In this document: positions 17,358-25,100 of the stretch, one piece after another
Numbering within the stretch: position 1 is the stretch's first letter
How the letters are laid out: every line of letters begins with the position of its first letter
Source: Deltaproteobacteria bacterium
Lineage (GTDB): Bacteria; Myxococcota_A; UBA796; JAFGLY01
DNA: 39,316 nucleotides
NCBI GenBank assembly: GCA_016927815.1
Contig: JAFGLY010000173.1
Location: forward strand, 1 to 39,316
Direction of reading: 5' to 3'
The notes under the pieces: model-generated
What the model saw: the letters and a program-made list of their open reading frames with translations, nothing else
The model's database searches: none
Told to the model about the DNA's origin: nothing
Translations under genes and position numbers: made by a program

Positions 17358-18650
17358 TCAGCGGTTCGGCCACCAGGTCACGAGCCTCGCCCCGCCGCCC
17401 GGGGCGTCTTCCACCCGGACGCGCCCCTGGTGGGCCTCCAGGACCCGGCGGGTGATGGCGAGGCCCAGCCCCGCCCCGCCGGTGGCCCGATCCCGGGCCT
17501 GCTCCAGGCGGAAGAAGGGTTCGAACACCCGGTCCCGCTGGGGAGCCGGAATGCCGGGGCCGTCGTCCGACACGGTCACCTCCACGCCGCCGTCCACGGC
17601 GCGCCAGGTCACCTCCACCCGACTCCGGGCGAAACGCGCCGCGTTGGCGAGGAGGTTGCCCACGGCGCGGTTGAAGGCCCGTGCATCGGCGTACACCGCC
17701 TGGGGGGCGTCGGGCGCGGGGGCCAGGTCTACGCGCACGCCCTCGGGCAGGGGACCGAGGCGCTCCAACTGCCGCTCCAGGGTGGCGGCCACGGGCACCG
17801 GCTGGAGGGAAGGGGGAGAGCGACCCGCCTCGTACCGGGAGTAGACCAGCAGCTCCTCGGTGAGGGTCTCCATCTCGACGAGGTCGTCCTGGAGCGCCGC
17901 CAGGTGCCGGGAACGATCCCCGTCGCCCCGAGCCATCTGGGCCATCTCGAGGCCGAACCTGAGCCGGGCGATGGGCGTGCGAATCTCGTGGGCCACGGCC
18001 TGGACCAGTTGGCGCTGGTGATCCAGCAGCTCCTGGACTCGCCCGGCCATGGCGTTGAAGCTGCGGACGAGCTGGTTGACCGGGTTGTCCTGGCGGCGCT
18101 CTGGAGCCCGGGCGGCCAGGTCTCCGGCACCGATGCGGTCCGCGGCTCGGGCCAGGTCCGCCAACGCGCGCACCATGGGGCGGGCCAGGGCCACGCTGGA
18201 CACCCCGATCACCCCGACCAGGAGGCACAGGATGACGGCGAGGTCCCGGCCCGTGGGACCAATGTGTGACGGCTCGGGTCCCAGGAGCAGCACACCTCCC
18301 TCAGGGAGAGGAACAGCTGCCTGGAATCCGCCTTCCGCAAAGGCCGTCGCGGGCTGATCCACCTCCAGGGCCGGCCGGAGGGCCTCCGGGATGCGGGGGC
18401 TCGAATCCTCGAGCAGGATCGCGGGCATGCGGGCGCGGTCCGCGATGCGGGCGGCCTGGCGAACGCGCTCGTCGGCGGGTTGGGCCAGGATCTCCTCGTG
18501 AATCTGCGACACCGCCAGGTCCACGAGCGGGGGCCGGGCGGTGTCCAGCTGTCGGTGGATGGACAGCCGCACCACCCCCATGGCCACGGTGAACGCTGCG
18601 ATCACGACGACCAGCAGGCCAAGGAAGATGCGGAGGACGAAGCGGGTCAT
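17358..18650 (-). CDS. RstB/CpxA-like sensor histidine kinase
   Basis: This 430-residue membrane kinase has TM1 at residues 4-27, a periplasmic sensor of roughly 105 residues, TM2 at about 136-157 and a HAMP domain to about 210. The dimerisation domain has the phospho-acceptor His221 in AVAHEIRTPIARLRFGLEM. The ATPase domain has N box NLLANAARFA at 332-341, G1 SDDGPGIP at 361-368 and G2 GGAGLGLAI at 391-399. The HEIRTPIxRLRFxLEM core is most like RstB. ATG 18650 overlaps the response-regulator stop (ATGA), so the two are translated as a pair. It is the last gene of the efflux operon and presumably senses envelope damage or a pump substrate. Confidence 0.9.
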   Translation of the reverse strand: MTRFVLRIFLGLLVVVIAAFTVAMGVVRLSIHRQLDTARPPLVDLAVSQIHEEILAQPADERVRQAARIADRARMPAILLEDSSPRIPEALRPALEVDQPATAFAEGGFQAAVPLPEGGVLLLGPEPSHIGPTGRDLAVILCLLVGVIGVSSVALARPMVRALADLARAADRIGAGDLAARAPERRQDNPVNQLVRSFNAMAGRVQELLDHQRQLVQAVAHEIRTPIARLRFGLEMAQMARGDGDRSRHLAALQDDLVEMETLTEELLVYSRYEAGRSPPSLQPVPVAATLERQLERLGPLPEGVRVDLAPAPDAPQAVYADARAFNRAVGNLLANAARFARSRVEVTWRAVDGGVEVTVSDDGPGIPAPQRDRVFEPFFRLEQARDRATGGAGLGLAITRRVLEAHQGRVRVEDAPGGGARLVTWWPNR

Positions 18651-19378
18651 GGGGCCACGGGCGCGGGTCGGGCCAGGAGGTAGCCCACGCCGCGGACGGA
18701 CTTGATGCGCCTGGGATTGCGGGCATCGTCTCCCAGTTTCTTGCGGAGCCTGAGGATCCGGAGATCGATCGAACGGTCCAGGCCGTCCCAGTCGGTCCCC
18801 TTGAGCTCCCGGTAGATGGCCTCCCGATCCAAAGGCTCCCCGGCGTGCCGGGCCAGGAGCCACAGGAGGTCGAACTCGGCGGTGGTGAGGTCCAGTTCCT
18901 CCCCGTTCAACAAAGCGGCCCTGCGGCCGGGGTCCACCACGAGGTCTCCGAGCTCGACGGCCGTTTCCGAGGAGGTCGGAGCGCGGCCCGGACTCTGGGA
19001 TTCCGGATTGATCCGCCTCAACAGGGTGCGCACCCGAGCCAGGACGAGGCGGGGGCTGGCAGGCTTGGCCACGTAATCGTCGGCTCCCAGCTCCAGGCCC
19101 ACCACCTCGTCCACCTCGTCCCCCAGAGCTGAGAGCATCAGGATGGGGCCCGGGTAGCGCTCCCGCACCTGCTTGCACACGGACAGGCCGTCCAGCCCGG
19201 GCAGCATGAGGTCCAGGATCACCAGGTCGGGCAGCTCGTCGAGGATGCGGTCCACCGCCCGGTCTCCCCGGGTCTCCACCCGGACGTCCAGCTCATCGCT
19301 GGCCTGGAGGTACTCCTGCATCAGTCGGGCGAGGCGAAGGTCGTCCTCCACGAGGAGGATGCGGCTGGGCGCGTTCAT
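18647..19378 (-). CDS. OmpR-family response regulator
   Basis: The 243-residue protein has a receiver domain at 1-120 with the acidic pocket Glu11-Asp12-Asp13, phospho-acceptor Asp56 (LVILDLMLPGLDG) and Lys105-Pro106. A winged-helix DNA-binding domain begins at about 145 and closes with the typical RRIKSVRGVGYLLA. It should bind promoter DNA when phosphorylated by the overlapping kinase. It follows the outer-membrane factor gene by 15 bases, so autoregulation of the whole pump operon is likely, though no repeated binding site is evident. Confidence 0.93.
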   Translation of the reverse strand: MNAPSRILLVEDDLRLARLMQEYLQASDELDVRVETRGDRAVDRILDELPDLVILDLMLPGLDGLSVCKQVRERYPGPILMLSALGDEVDEVVGLELGADDYVAKPASPRLVLARVRTLLRRINPESQSPGRAPTSSETAVELGDLVVDPGRRAALLNGEELDLTTAEFDLLWLLARHAGEPLDREAIYRELKGTDWDGLDRSIDLRILRLRKKLGDDARNPRRIKSVRGVGYLLARPAPVAP

Positions 19379-19393
19379 GGGGCGGCTCCGCCT

Positions 19394-20755
19394 TCAGCGT
19401 ACCAGAGAGAGGATGTCGCTTCCCAGGGCTCGGAGGAGGTGGAGGGTGTCCACCTGGGCCTGGAGCTCGGAGGTGAGGCGGTTCACCTCGGCCGCGAGGC
19501 GGTTGGCCTCGGCATCGCTCACCTCCAGGGACGAGCCGGCCCCCTGGGCGTACGCGGTCTCGGTGAGCGCGACCGCCTCCCGGGCCAACTCGGCACGCTC
19601 CACCGCGAGGGACACGGCCGCCAGAGCGGTCTGCTGGTCCCGGACGGCCTGGCGTACCGCCTGGCCCGCCTGGATCTCGACGTGCTCCCGTTCGATCTCC
19701 GCCCGCCTCATGGCGGCCCGCTTCTGATCCAACGCACCGAAGCGGGACAGGGAGAAGACGGGCACATCCAGGCTGGCCACCGCGGTCCAGCGGGAGCGGT
19801 CGTCGGAACCCAGGGCGCTCATCTCGGTGAACGTGTAGGAGCCCTGCCAGGCCAGGGACAGGCCGGGCAGGAACCCGGTGCGGGCCAGCGCCAGATCCGC
19901 CCGGGCCAGGTGCGCCCGGCTCCGAGCCACCCGCACGTCCTCCCGGCGGTCCAGAGCCACGTCCACCATCTGCTCGGGGGCCAACGGGGGAGGCGCGATC
20001 ACGGGGGCGTCCCCCGGGGTGGGCAGGCCCCCGACGCCGGTGAGCACGCCCAGGGCGTCCCGGGCGGACTCGAAGGCGAGTCGCGCGCTCAGGAGATCCT
20101 GCCGGGCCTGGGCCAGGTCCGTGCGAGCACGGACCTCGTCGATGCGCAGGCCGACCCCGGTCGCCAACCGCTTCTCGGCCACGTCCAGGTGGCGCATCGC
20201 CGCGTCCACCCGCTCCTCCTGCATGGCCACGAGCGCTCCGGTGGCGCGGGCCGCGTACCAGGCCCGCGCCACTGCGTGCAGCAGTTCCTGCCGGGCCTGC
20301 GCCACCGTGAGCCGCGCCAGATCCCTGCCTTCCCGCGCCACCCGCGCCGTGGCCCACGTCTCGGGATCCAGGACGGAAAGGCTGGCCGTGAGCGATCCGG
20401 ACACGGTCTCCTGCTGGCGCACCACCATGGGCTCGCTGTCCGGGGCGTCCGGGACCTCGATCCCCATCGCCTCCAGCATGTCGTACAACGCCGACATGCT
20501 GGCACCCAGGTCCACCGTGTCCTCGTGGTCCGCGTGGGACCAGGTACCACCGGCGGAGACCATGGGCACGAGGAGGCCGCGCGCCTGCCGGAGCTGGCCG
20601 TCCGCCTGGTCCAGCGTGGTCTGGAGGGCCTTCAGGGTGAGGTTGTGCTGGTCGGCGGCCCGGAGGGCCTCCCCCAGGGAGAGGATCTCTCCAGCCCGAG
20701 CGGACGGGACGGGGCCCAGGAGCAGGCAGCAGGCCAGGGCGAGGATGCTACGCAT
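19394..20755 (-). CDS. TolC-family outer-membrane efflux factor
   Basis: The 453-residue protein starts at ATG 20755 inside the 3' end of the pump gene (8-base overlap). Residues 1-21 are a signal peptide with an Ala-Arg-Ala cleavage site. The mature protein is two repeats of long amphipathic helices rich in Ala, Arg, Glu and Gln (for example LARLTVAQARQELLHAVARAWYA and the later REHVEIQAGQAVRQAV region), the TolC barrel-tunnel pattern. The length fits the OprM/TolC family. It should form the outer-membrane exit duct of the tripartite pump encoded by the two preceding genes. Confidence 0.9.
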   Translation of the reverse strand: MRSILALACCLLLGPVPSARAGEILSLGEALRAADQHNLTLKALQTTLDQADGQLRQARGLLVPMVSAGGTWSHADHEDTVDLGASMSALYDMLEAMGIEVPDAPDSEPMVVRQQETVSGSLTASLSVLDPETWATARVAREGRDLARLTVAQARQELLHAVARAWYAARATGALVAMQEERVDAAMRHLDVAEKRLATGVGLRIDEVRARTDLAQARQDLLSARLAFESARDALGVLTGVGGLPTPGDAPVIAPPPLAPEQMVDVALDRREDVRVARSRAHLARADLALARTGFLPGLSLAWQGSYTFTEMSALGSDDRSRWTAVASLDVPVFSLSRFGALDQKRAAMRRAEIEREHVEIQAGQAVRQAVRDQQTALAAVSLAVERAELAREAVALTETAYAQGAGSSLEVSDAEANRLAAEVNRLTSELQAQVDTLHLLRALGSDILSLVR

Positions 20756-23700
20756 GGGTCGGGCTCCTCGAGGCGCCGGCGGCCTGGAACTCCAGCGCCT
20801 CCGTCTCCAGGTCCTTGCGTGCGAAGAACGTGTAGAGCACGGGCACCACGAACAGGGTGAGCAGGGTGGCGGTGGTGAGCCCTCCGATCACCGCCCGGGC
20901 CATGCCGGACCACTGCTCGGCCCCTTCGCCGATCTCCAAAGCCAGGGGCACCATGGCCAGGACGGTGGTGAGGGTGGTCAGCAGCACCGGCCTCAAGCGC
21001 ATCCGGGCCGCCTCCCGGATGGCCTCGACGCGGTCGCGGCCCTGGTACCGGAGCTGGTTGGCGGCATCCACCATGACGATGCCGTTGTTGACGGCGATGC
21101 CCACCAGCATGATCGCGCCGATGAGCCCCGACACGTCCAGGGCCGTGCCGGTGACCAGGAGGACGAGGATCACCCCGATGATGGCCATGGGAACGGAGAA
21201 GATGATGATGAAGGGCTGTCTCAAGGACTCGAACTGGCTGGCCATCACCAGGTAGACCAGCAGGATGGAGACGAGCAGGGCGAGGCCGAGCTGCTGGAAC
21301 GACTCGGCGAAGTCCTCCGCCGATCCGCCCACGTAGGCGGTGAAGCCGTCCGGCTTCTCCACCAGGTCCACCGCCTCGCTCACCTGCTGGATGCCCCGGC
21401 GCATGTCCTTCCGGTGCGGGTCGCCCTGCTGGTCCTGCCAGGTGTCCGCCAGGGTGACCTGCAGGGTGCTGGTGCGCTGCTGGTCGACGCGGGTGATGGC
21501 CACGGGGCCGAGATCGCGCCGCACGTGCGCCACCGTGGACAGGGGCACGGTGGCCCCACCCGAGGTGGCCAGGGGCATGCGGAGCAGGGCGCCGACGTCC
21601 TCACGCCAGGCCCGTTCCCATCGTACCTTGATGTCGAACTCGTCCCCGCCGTCGGAGAAGAAGCCGGCGGTCCGCCCCTGGAAGGCCGTGGCCACGGCGC
21701 GGTTCAGGTTGTGGCCCGACATGCCCAGCTGGGCAAGCTTGGGCCGGTCCAGGGTGACCTCCAGCTGGGGCTGCTGGTCCGCGAGGGAAAAGGTCACCTC
21801 CGCCACCTCCGGCAGCCGGGCGAGGCGTTGCCTCAGCTCCATGCCCAGGATGCGGGCCTGGTCGAGGTCGTGGCCCTTGAGCTCCACCTCCACGTCCGAG
21901 CTGCCGGTGGGGCCGAAATGGCCGCCCACGTGGACCTCCACCCCCGCCAGGTCAGCGGTGGCCTCGCGGATTGCGGCCTCGATCTCCGACCGGCCGCGTT
22001 CCCGTTCCCCGGGGGGCACCAGGACCAGTCGGGCCGTGCCCTCGTTGGCTTCGCCGCTGAAGATGGCCTGGATGCCGGTGGCCGCCCCAGCCTGGACCAT
22101 GAGGTGCTGGAGCTCCTCCGGCCGGAGTGCAGTCCGGACGCGCCGGGTCACCTCGTCCACCCGGGCCCAGGTCTCGGCAAGGGAGCTTCCCACCGGGGCC
22201 TTGATCTCCACGAAGGACTGCCCGTTGTCCTGCTGGGCCATCAGGTCGGTCCGGAGCGTGAGGGCCAGGAGCCCGGACACGAAGCCGGCGCCCACGAAAC
22301 CCAGAATCACGTACTTCCGGTGGGACAAGGCCCACTCGAGCCACCGGCCATAGTGCTCGACCAGCCTGCCGAGGCGCCTGCTGGCCTTCTCGCCGCCCTG
22401 GCCGGACCGCTTCAGGAACCGGGAAGAGGCCAGCGGTACGAAGGACATGGCCACCACGAGGGAGACGGTGAGGGAGAAGCAGATGGTGACCGCCATGTCC
22501 CGGAAGACCATGCCGGCGAACCCCTGCACGAAGAGCACGGGGACGAACACCGCCAGGGTGGTGAGCGTGGAGGCGGTGATGGCGGTGCCCACCCCCTTCG
22601 CGCCGCTGGCGGCGGCCACCCAGGGGCCCTCGCCGCCCTCCCGCAAACGAAAGATGTTCTCCAGGACCACGATGGCGTTGTCCACCAGCAAGCCCACTGC
22701 CAGGGCGAGCCCTGCCATGGACAGCACGTTCAGGGTCATGTCCGCCTGGTCCATGACCCCGAAGGTGGCGACCACCGAGAGGGGGATGGCCATGGACACG
22801 ATCAGGGCTGCCCGGAGATCTCCGAGGACGAACAGCAGCACCGCAAAGGTCACGCACACGCCGACCAGGGCCGTGCTGGCGAGGTTGTTCAGGGACCGCT
22901 TGATGTTGCCTGCATTCTCTGCCACCACCGTGAGCCGGGCTCCCTCCGGCAGGTCGGCGTTGATGCCCGGCAGGGCGGACAGAACCCCCTCGACGGCCTG
23001 GACGGTGTTCTCCCCCGACTGGCGTCGAAGCGCGAGCTGCACCACGGGAACCCCATCGATCTGCTCGATGGAGGTGGCCTCCTGGTAGGTGTCGTGAATG
23101 CTGGCCACCTCCCCCAGCCGAACGGGGCGGGTGCCCGTGGGCTGGCCCGCGCCGTTGGTGAGGACCTTGCGCCCCACCACCACTTCCCCGATGTCGGCCA
23201 GAGAGGCGTAGCGCCCCTGGGTGTGGATCGTGAAGGAAAGAGGCTCCTGGTCGATCGTTCCGCCGGGCTCTTGCAGATTTTCTGCGTACAAAGCCGATAC
23301 GACCGTGTTGACGTCGAGCCCCGTGGCCTCCACCCGCAAGGGATCCAGGTCCACGTGGATCTCCCGCACCAGCCCCCCGGAGACGTTGGCCGAGGCCACG
23401 CCCTCCACCCGTTCGAGGCGCGGCTGGACCACGTCCTCCGCCAGCCGGCGCAGCTCCATCAGGGGAAGAGAACCCTCCAATGCGAGGAACATCACGGGCA
23501 TCATGTCCGTGGAGAAGGCGAAGACCAGGGGGTCCGAGGCGTCGTCCGGGAGGGCCGACTCGTACATGTCCAGGGATCGGCGGATGTCCGTCTCCGCCTG
23601 ATCCATGTCCGTGCCCCAGGCGAACTCGACCGAGACGATGGAAAGGCCCAGGGACGAGGTGGACGAGATCTCCTCCACGCCTTCCACGCTGGCCACGGCC

Positions 23701-23906
23701 GTCTCCATGGGACGGGTCACCAGGGTCTCCATGTCCTCGGGGCTGGCCCCCGTGTAGGTGGTGACCACCAGGATCGCCGGGAACGACAGGTCGGGCATCA
23801 GGTCGAGCTTGAGCCGCGACAAGGAGAACAGGCCGAACAGGAGCACCACCAGCCACACCACGCCGAAGGTGATCCCGCGCCGGACCGAGAGGGACGAGAG
23901 GTTCAC
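20748..23906 (-). CDS. RND efflux pump inner-membrane transporter
   Basis: At 1052 residues this is the normal length of AcrB/HAE-1-type pumps: 12 membrane helices and two large periplasmic loops that drive proton-coupled export from the periplasm. The N-terminal helix has RRGITFGVVWLVVLLFGL. The helix-4 motif reads GLLVDNAIVVLENIF, with Asp409-Asn410 where AcrB has the Asp407-Asp408 proton relay. The second half ends with the matching helix-10 motif GIAVNNGIVMVDAANQLR and the final FVVPVLYTFFARK. The GTG start 23906 overlaps the adaptor stop (GTGA). The single relay Asp is seen in many RND relatives, so function is still expected. The substrate class (drugs, metals or lipids) cannot be decided. 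Confidence 0.93.
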   Translation of the reverse strand: MNLSSLSVRRGITFGVVWLVVLLFGLFSLSRLKLDLMPDLSFPAILVVTTYTGASPEDMETLVTRPMETAVASVEGVEEISSTSSLGLSIVSVEFAWGTDMDQAETDIRRSLDMYESALPDDASDPLVFAFSTDMMPVMFLALEGSLPLMELRRLAEDVVQPRLERVEGVASANVSGGLVREIHVDLDPLRVEATGLDVNTVVSALYAENLQEPGGTIDQEPLSFTIHTQGRYASLADIGEVVVGRKVLTNGAGQPTGTRPVRLGEVASIHDTYQEATSIEQIDGVPVVQLALRRQSGENTVQAVEGVLSALPGINADLPEGARLTVVAENAGNIKRSLNNLASTALVGVCVTFAVLLFVLGDLRAALIVSMAIPLSVVATFGVMDQADMTLNVLSMAGLALAVGLLVDNAIVVLENIFRLREGGEGPWVAAASGAKGVGTAITASTLTTLAVFVPVLFVQGFAGMVFRDMAVTICFSLTVSLVVAMSFVPLASSRFLKRSGQGGEKASRRLGRLVEHYGRWLEWALSHRKYVILGFVGAGFVSGLLALTLRTDLMAQQDNGQSFVEIKAPVGSSLAETWARVDEVTRRVRTALRPEELQHLMVQAGAATGIQAIFSGEANEGTARLVLVPPGERERGRSEIEAAIREATADLAGVEVHVGGHFGPTGSSDVEVELKGHDLDQARILGMELRQRLARLPEVAEVTFSLADQQPQLEVTLDRPKLAQLGMSGHNLNRAVATAFQGRTAGFFSDGGDEFDIKVRWERAWREDVGALLRMPLATSGGATVPLSTVAHVRRDLGPVAITRVDQQRTSTLQVTLADTWQDQQGDPHRKDMRRGIQQVSEAVDLVEKPDGFTAYVGGSAEDFAESFQQLGLALLVSILLVYLVMASQFESLRQPFIIIFSVPMAIIGVILVLLVTGTALDVSGLIGAIMLVGIAVNNGIVMVDAANQLRYQGRDRVEAIREAARMRLRPVLLTTLTTVLAMVPLALEIGEGAEQWSGMARAVIGGLTTATLLTLFVVPVLYTFFARKDLETEALEFQAAGASRSPTHA

Positions 23907-25021
23907 GGCGTGGCCTCCAGCACCTGGACGGCCTGGCCGTCCGCCACGCCGTACTGGCCGCGCACCACCAGCCGCTCACCGACCTCGAGCCCCGACGTCA
24001 CCTCGCGCAGGGACCCGGAGCGGATCCCCAATTCCACCTCCCTTTCCTGGGCCCTGCCCTCGCCGTCCACCACGAAGGCCTTGCGGAGATCCTGCCCCGG
24101 TCGAGCCCGTGCCAGGAGCACCGGGTCCATCACCAGGGCCTGCTCCGGCGCCACCACGACCTGGGTGCGCCGATCCACCGTGATCTCCGCCCGCCCGAAC
24201 ATGCCCGGCTTGAGCTTGTGGACCCCCGAAGGGTCTGCCGGGTTGGGCAGTCTCACCTCCACCGTGTTGGTGCGGGTGGTGTCCTCCAGGTAGGGGTACA
24301 CCCGCGTGACCCGGCCTTCGAAGACCTCGTCGGGCAGCGACTGGACCCTGATCCGGACCGGTTCCCCGACCTCCACCTGCATGGCGTCGGTCTCGCTCAT
24401 GTCCAGATCCACCTTCAACGGGTCCACGGCGAGGACGCTGCAGAAAGGAGACGCCGGGGAGGCCTGATCCCCCAACGACAGGTCCAGGTGGGCCACCACC
24501 CCGGAGATCGGGGCGACCACCGCCGCGTCTCCCGCGTTGATGGAGAGCTGATCCAGGCTGGCCTTGAGCGCCCGGCGCTGGGCCTCACTGGCTGCAAGCC
24601 CGGCGCTGGCCTGGTCGAAGACCTGCTGGGTGATGACCCCCCCGGCCAGCAGCTCTCGGCTCCTCTGGAGATCCTCGGTCTGGGTGCGGATCTGGATGTC
24701 CAGCGCCTCGATCTGGGCGGACATCTGCTCCAGGCCCTTGTCGAGCGCGTCCCGACGGACGAGCGCCAGGCGCTGCCCCTTCTGCACGCTGTCCCCGTCC
24801 CGGACGGAGAGGGACACGATACGGTCGGCGATCCGGCTGTAGACCCGCACCGTGGACCAGGGTTCCAGGTCGGCGGCGTACACCACGGTCCGCGCGAGAT
24901 CCCGCTGCGTCACCGGTTCGACCCGCACGGGGACCGTGTGCCCGTCCTCGGAATGCTCGCGCGGTCCACAGCCCGCCAGGGACAGGAACGCCGACCACAT
25001 CAACCACTTCGCACGACCCAT
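23903..25021 (-). CDS. RND periplasmic adaptor lipoprotein (HlyD/AcrA family)
   Basis: The 372-residue protein starts at ATG 25021, behind GGGAGGTG. A leader ends at lipobox LAGC (Cys18), anchoring it to the inner membrane. The order of domains is the adaptor standard: beta-barrel and lipoyl half-motif (WSTVRVYSRIADRIVSLSVRDGDSVQKGQRLA), a helical hairpin around residues 85-165 rich in Gln/Glu/Leu, then the second lipoyl half (VVAPISGVVAHLDLSLGD), barrel and membrane-proximal domain ending LEVGERLVVRGQYGV. It links the RND pump to the TolC-like duct. It is the first gene of the pump operon and is coupled to the pump by a 4-base overlap. Confidence 0.92.
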   Translation of the reverse strand: MGRAKWLMWSAFLSLAGCGPREHSEDGHTVPVRVEPVTQRDLARTVVYAADLEPWSTVRVYSRIADRIVSLSVRDGDSVQKGQRLALVRRDALDKGLEQMSAQIEALDIQIRTQTEDLQRSRELLAGGVITQQVFDQASAGLAASEAQRRALKASLDQLSINAGDAAVVAPISGVVAHLDLSLGDQASPASPFCSVLAVDPLKVDLDMSETDAMQVEVGEPVRIRVQSLPDEVFEGRVTRVYPYLEDTTRTNTVEVRLPNPADPSGVHKLKPGMFGRAEITVDRRTQVVVAPEQALVMDPVLLARARPGQDLRKAFVVDGEGRAQEREVELGIRSGSLREVTSGLEVGERLVVRGQYGVADGQAVQVLEATP

Positions 25022-25091
25022 GGACACCTCCCGCAGGTCGCACAAGGCTAGTCCCGGCAGGAGGCGTGGACCGTGGCGATTCGGTCTCGGA

Positions 25092-25100
25092 ATTGTATCA
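25092..25100 (-). promoter_or_regulatory. Extended -10 promoter candidate for the efflux operon
   Basis: On the minus strand TGATACAAT overlaps the stop codon of the hybrid kinase and lies about 70 bases before the adaptor ATG. It fits the TGn plus TAnAAT extended -10 form, and no good -35 hexamer is visible. In DNA this GC-rich such a match is unusual. It would let the pump be transcribed apart from the kinase gene. Confidence 0.4.

Noticed and set aside
19878-24293. 1471-codon plus-strand open frame
   Set aside because: It lies opposite three unmistakable efflux genes and has no recognisable domain.
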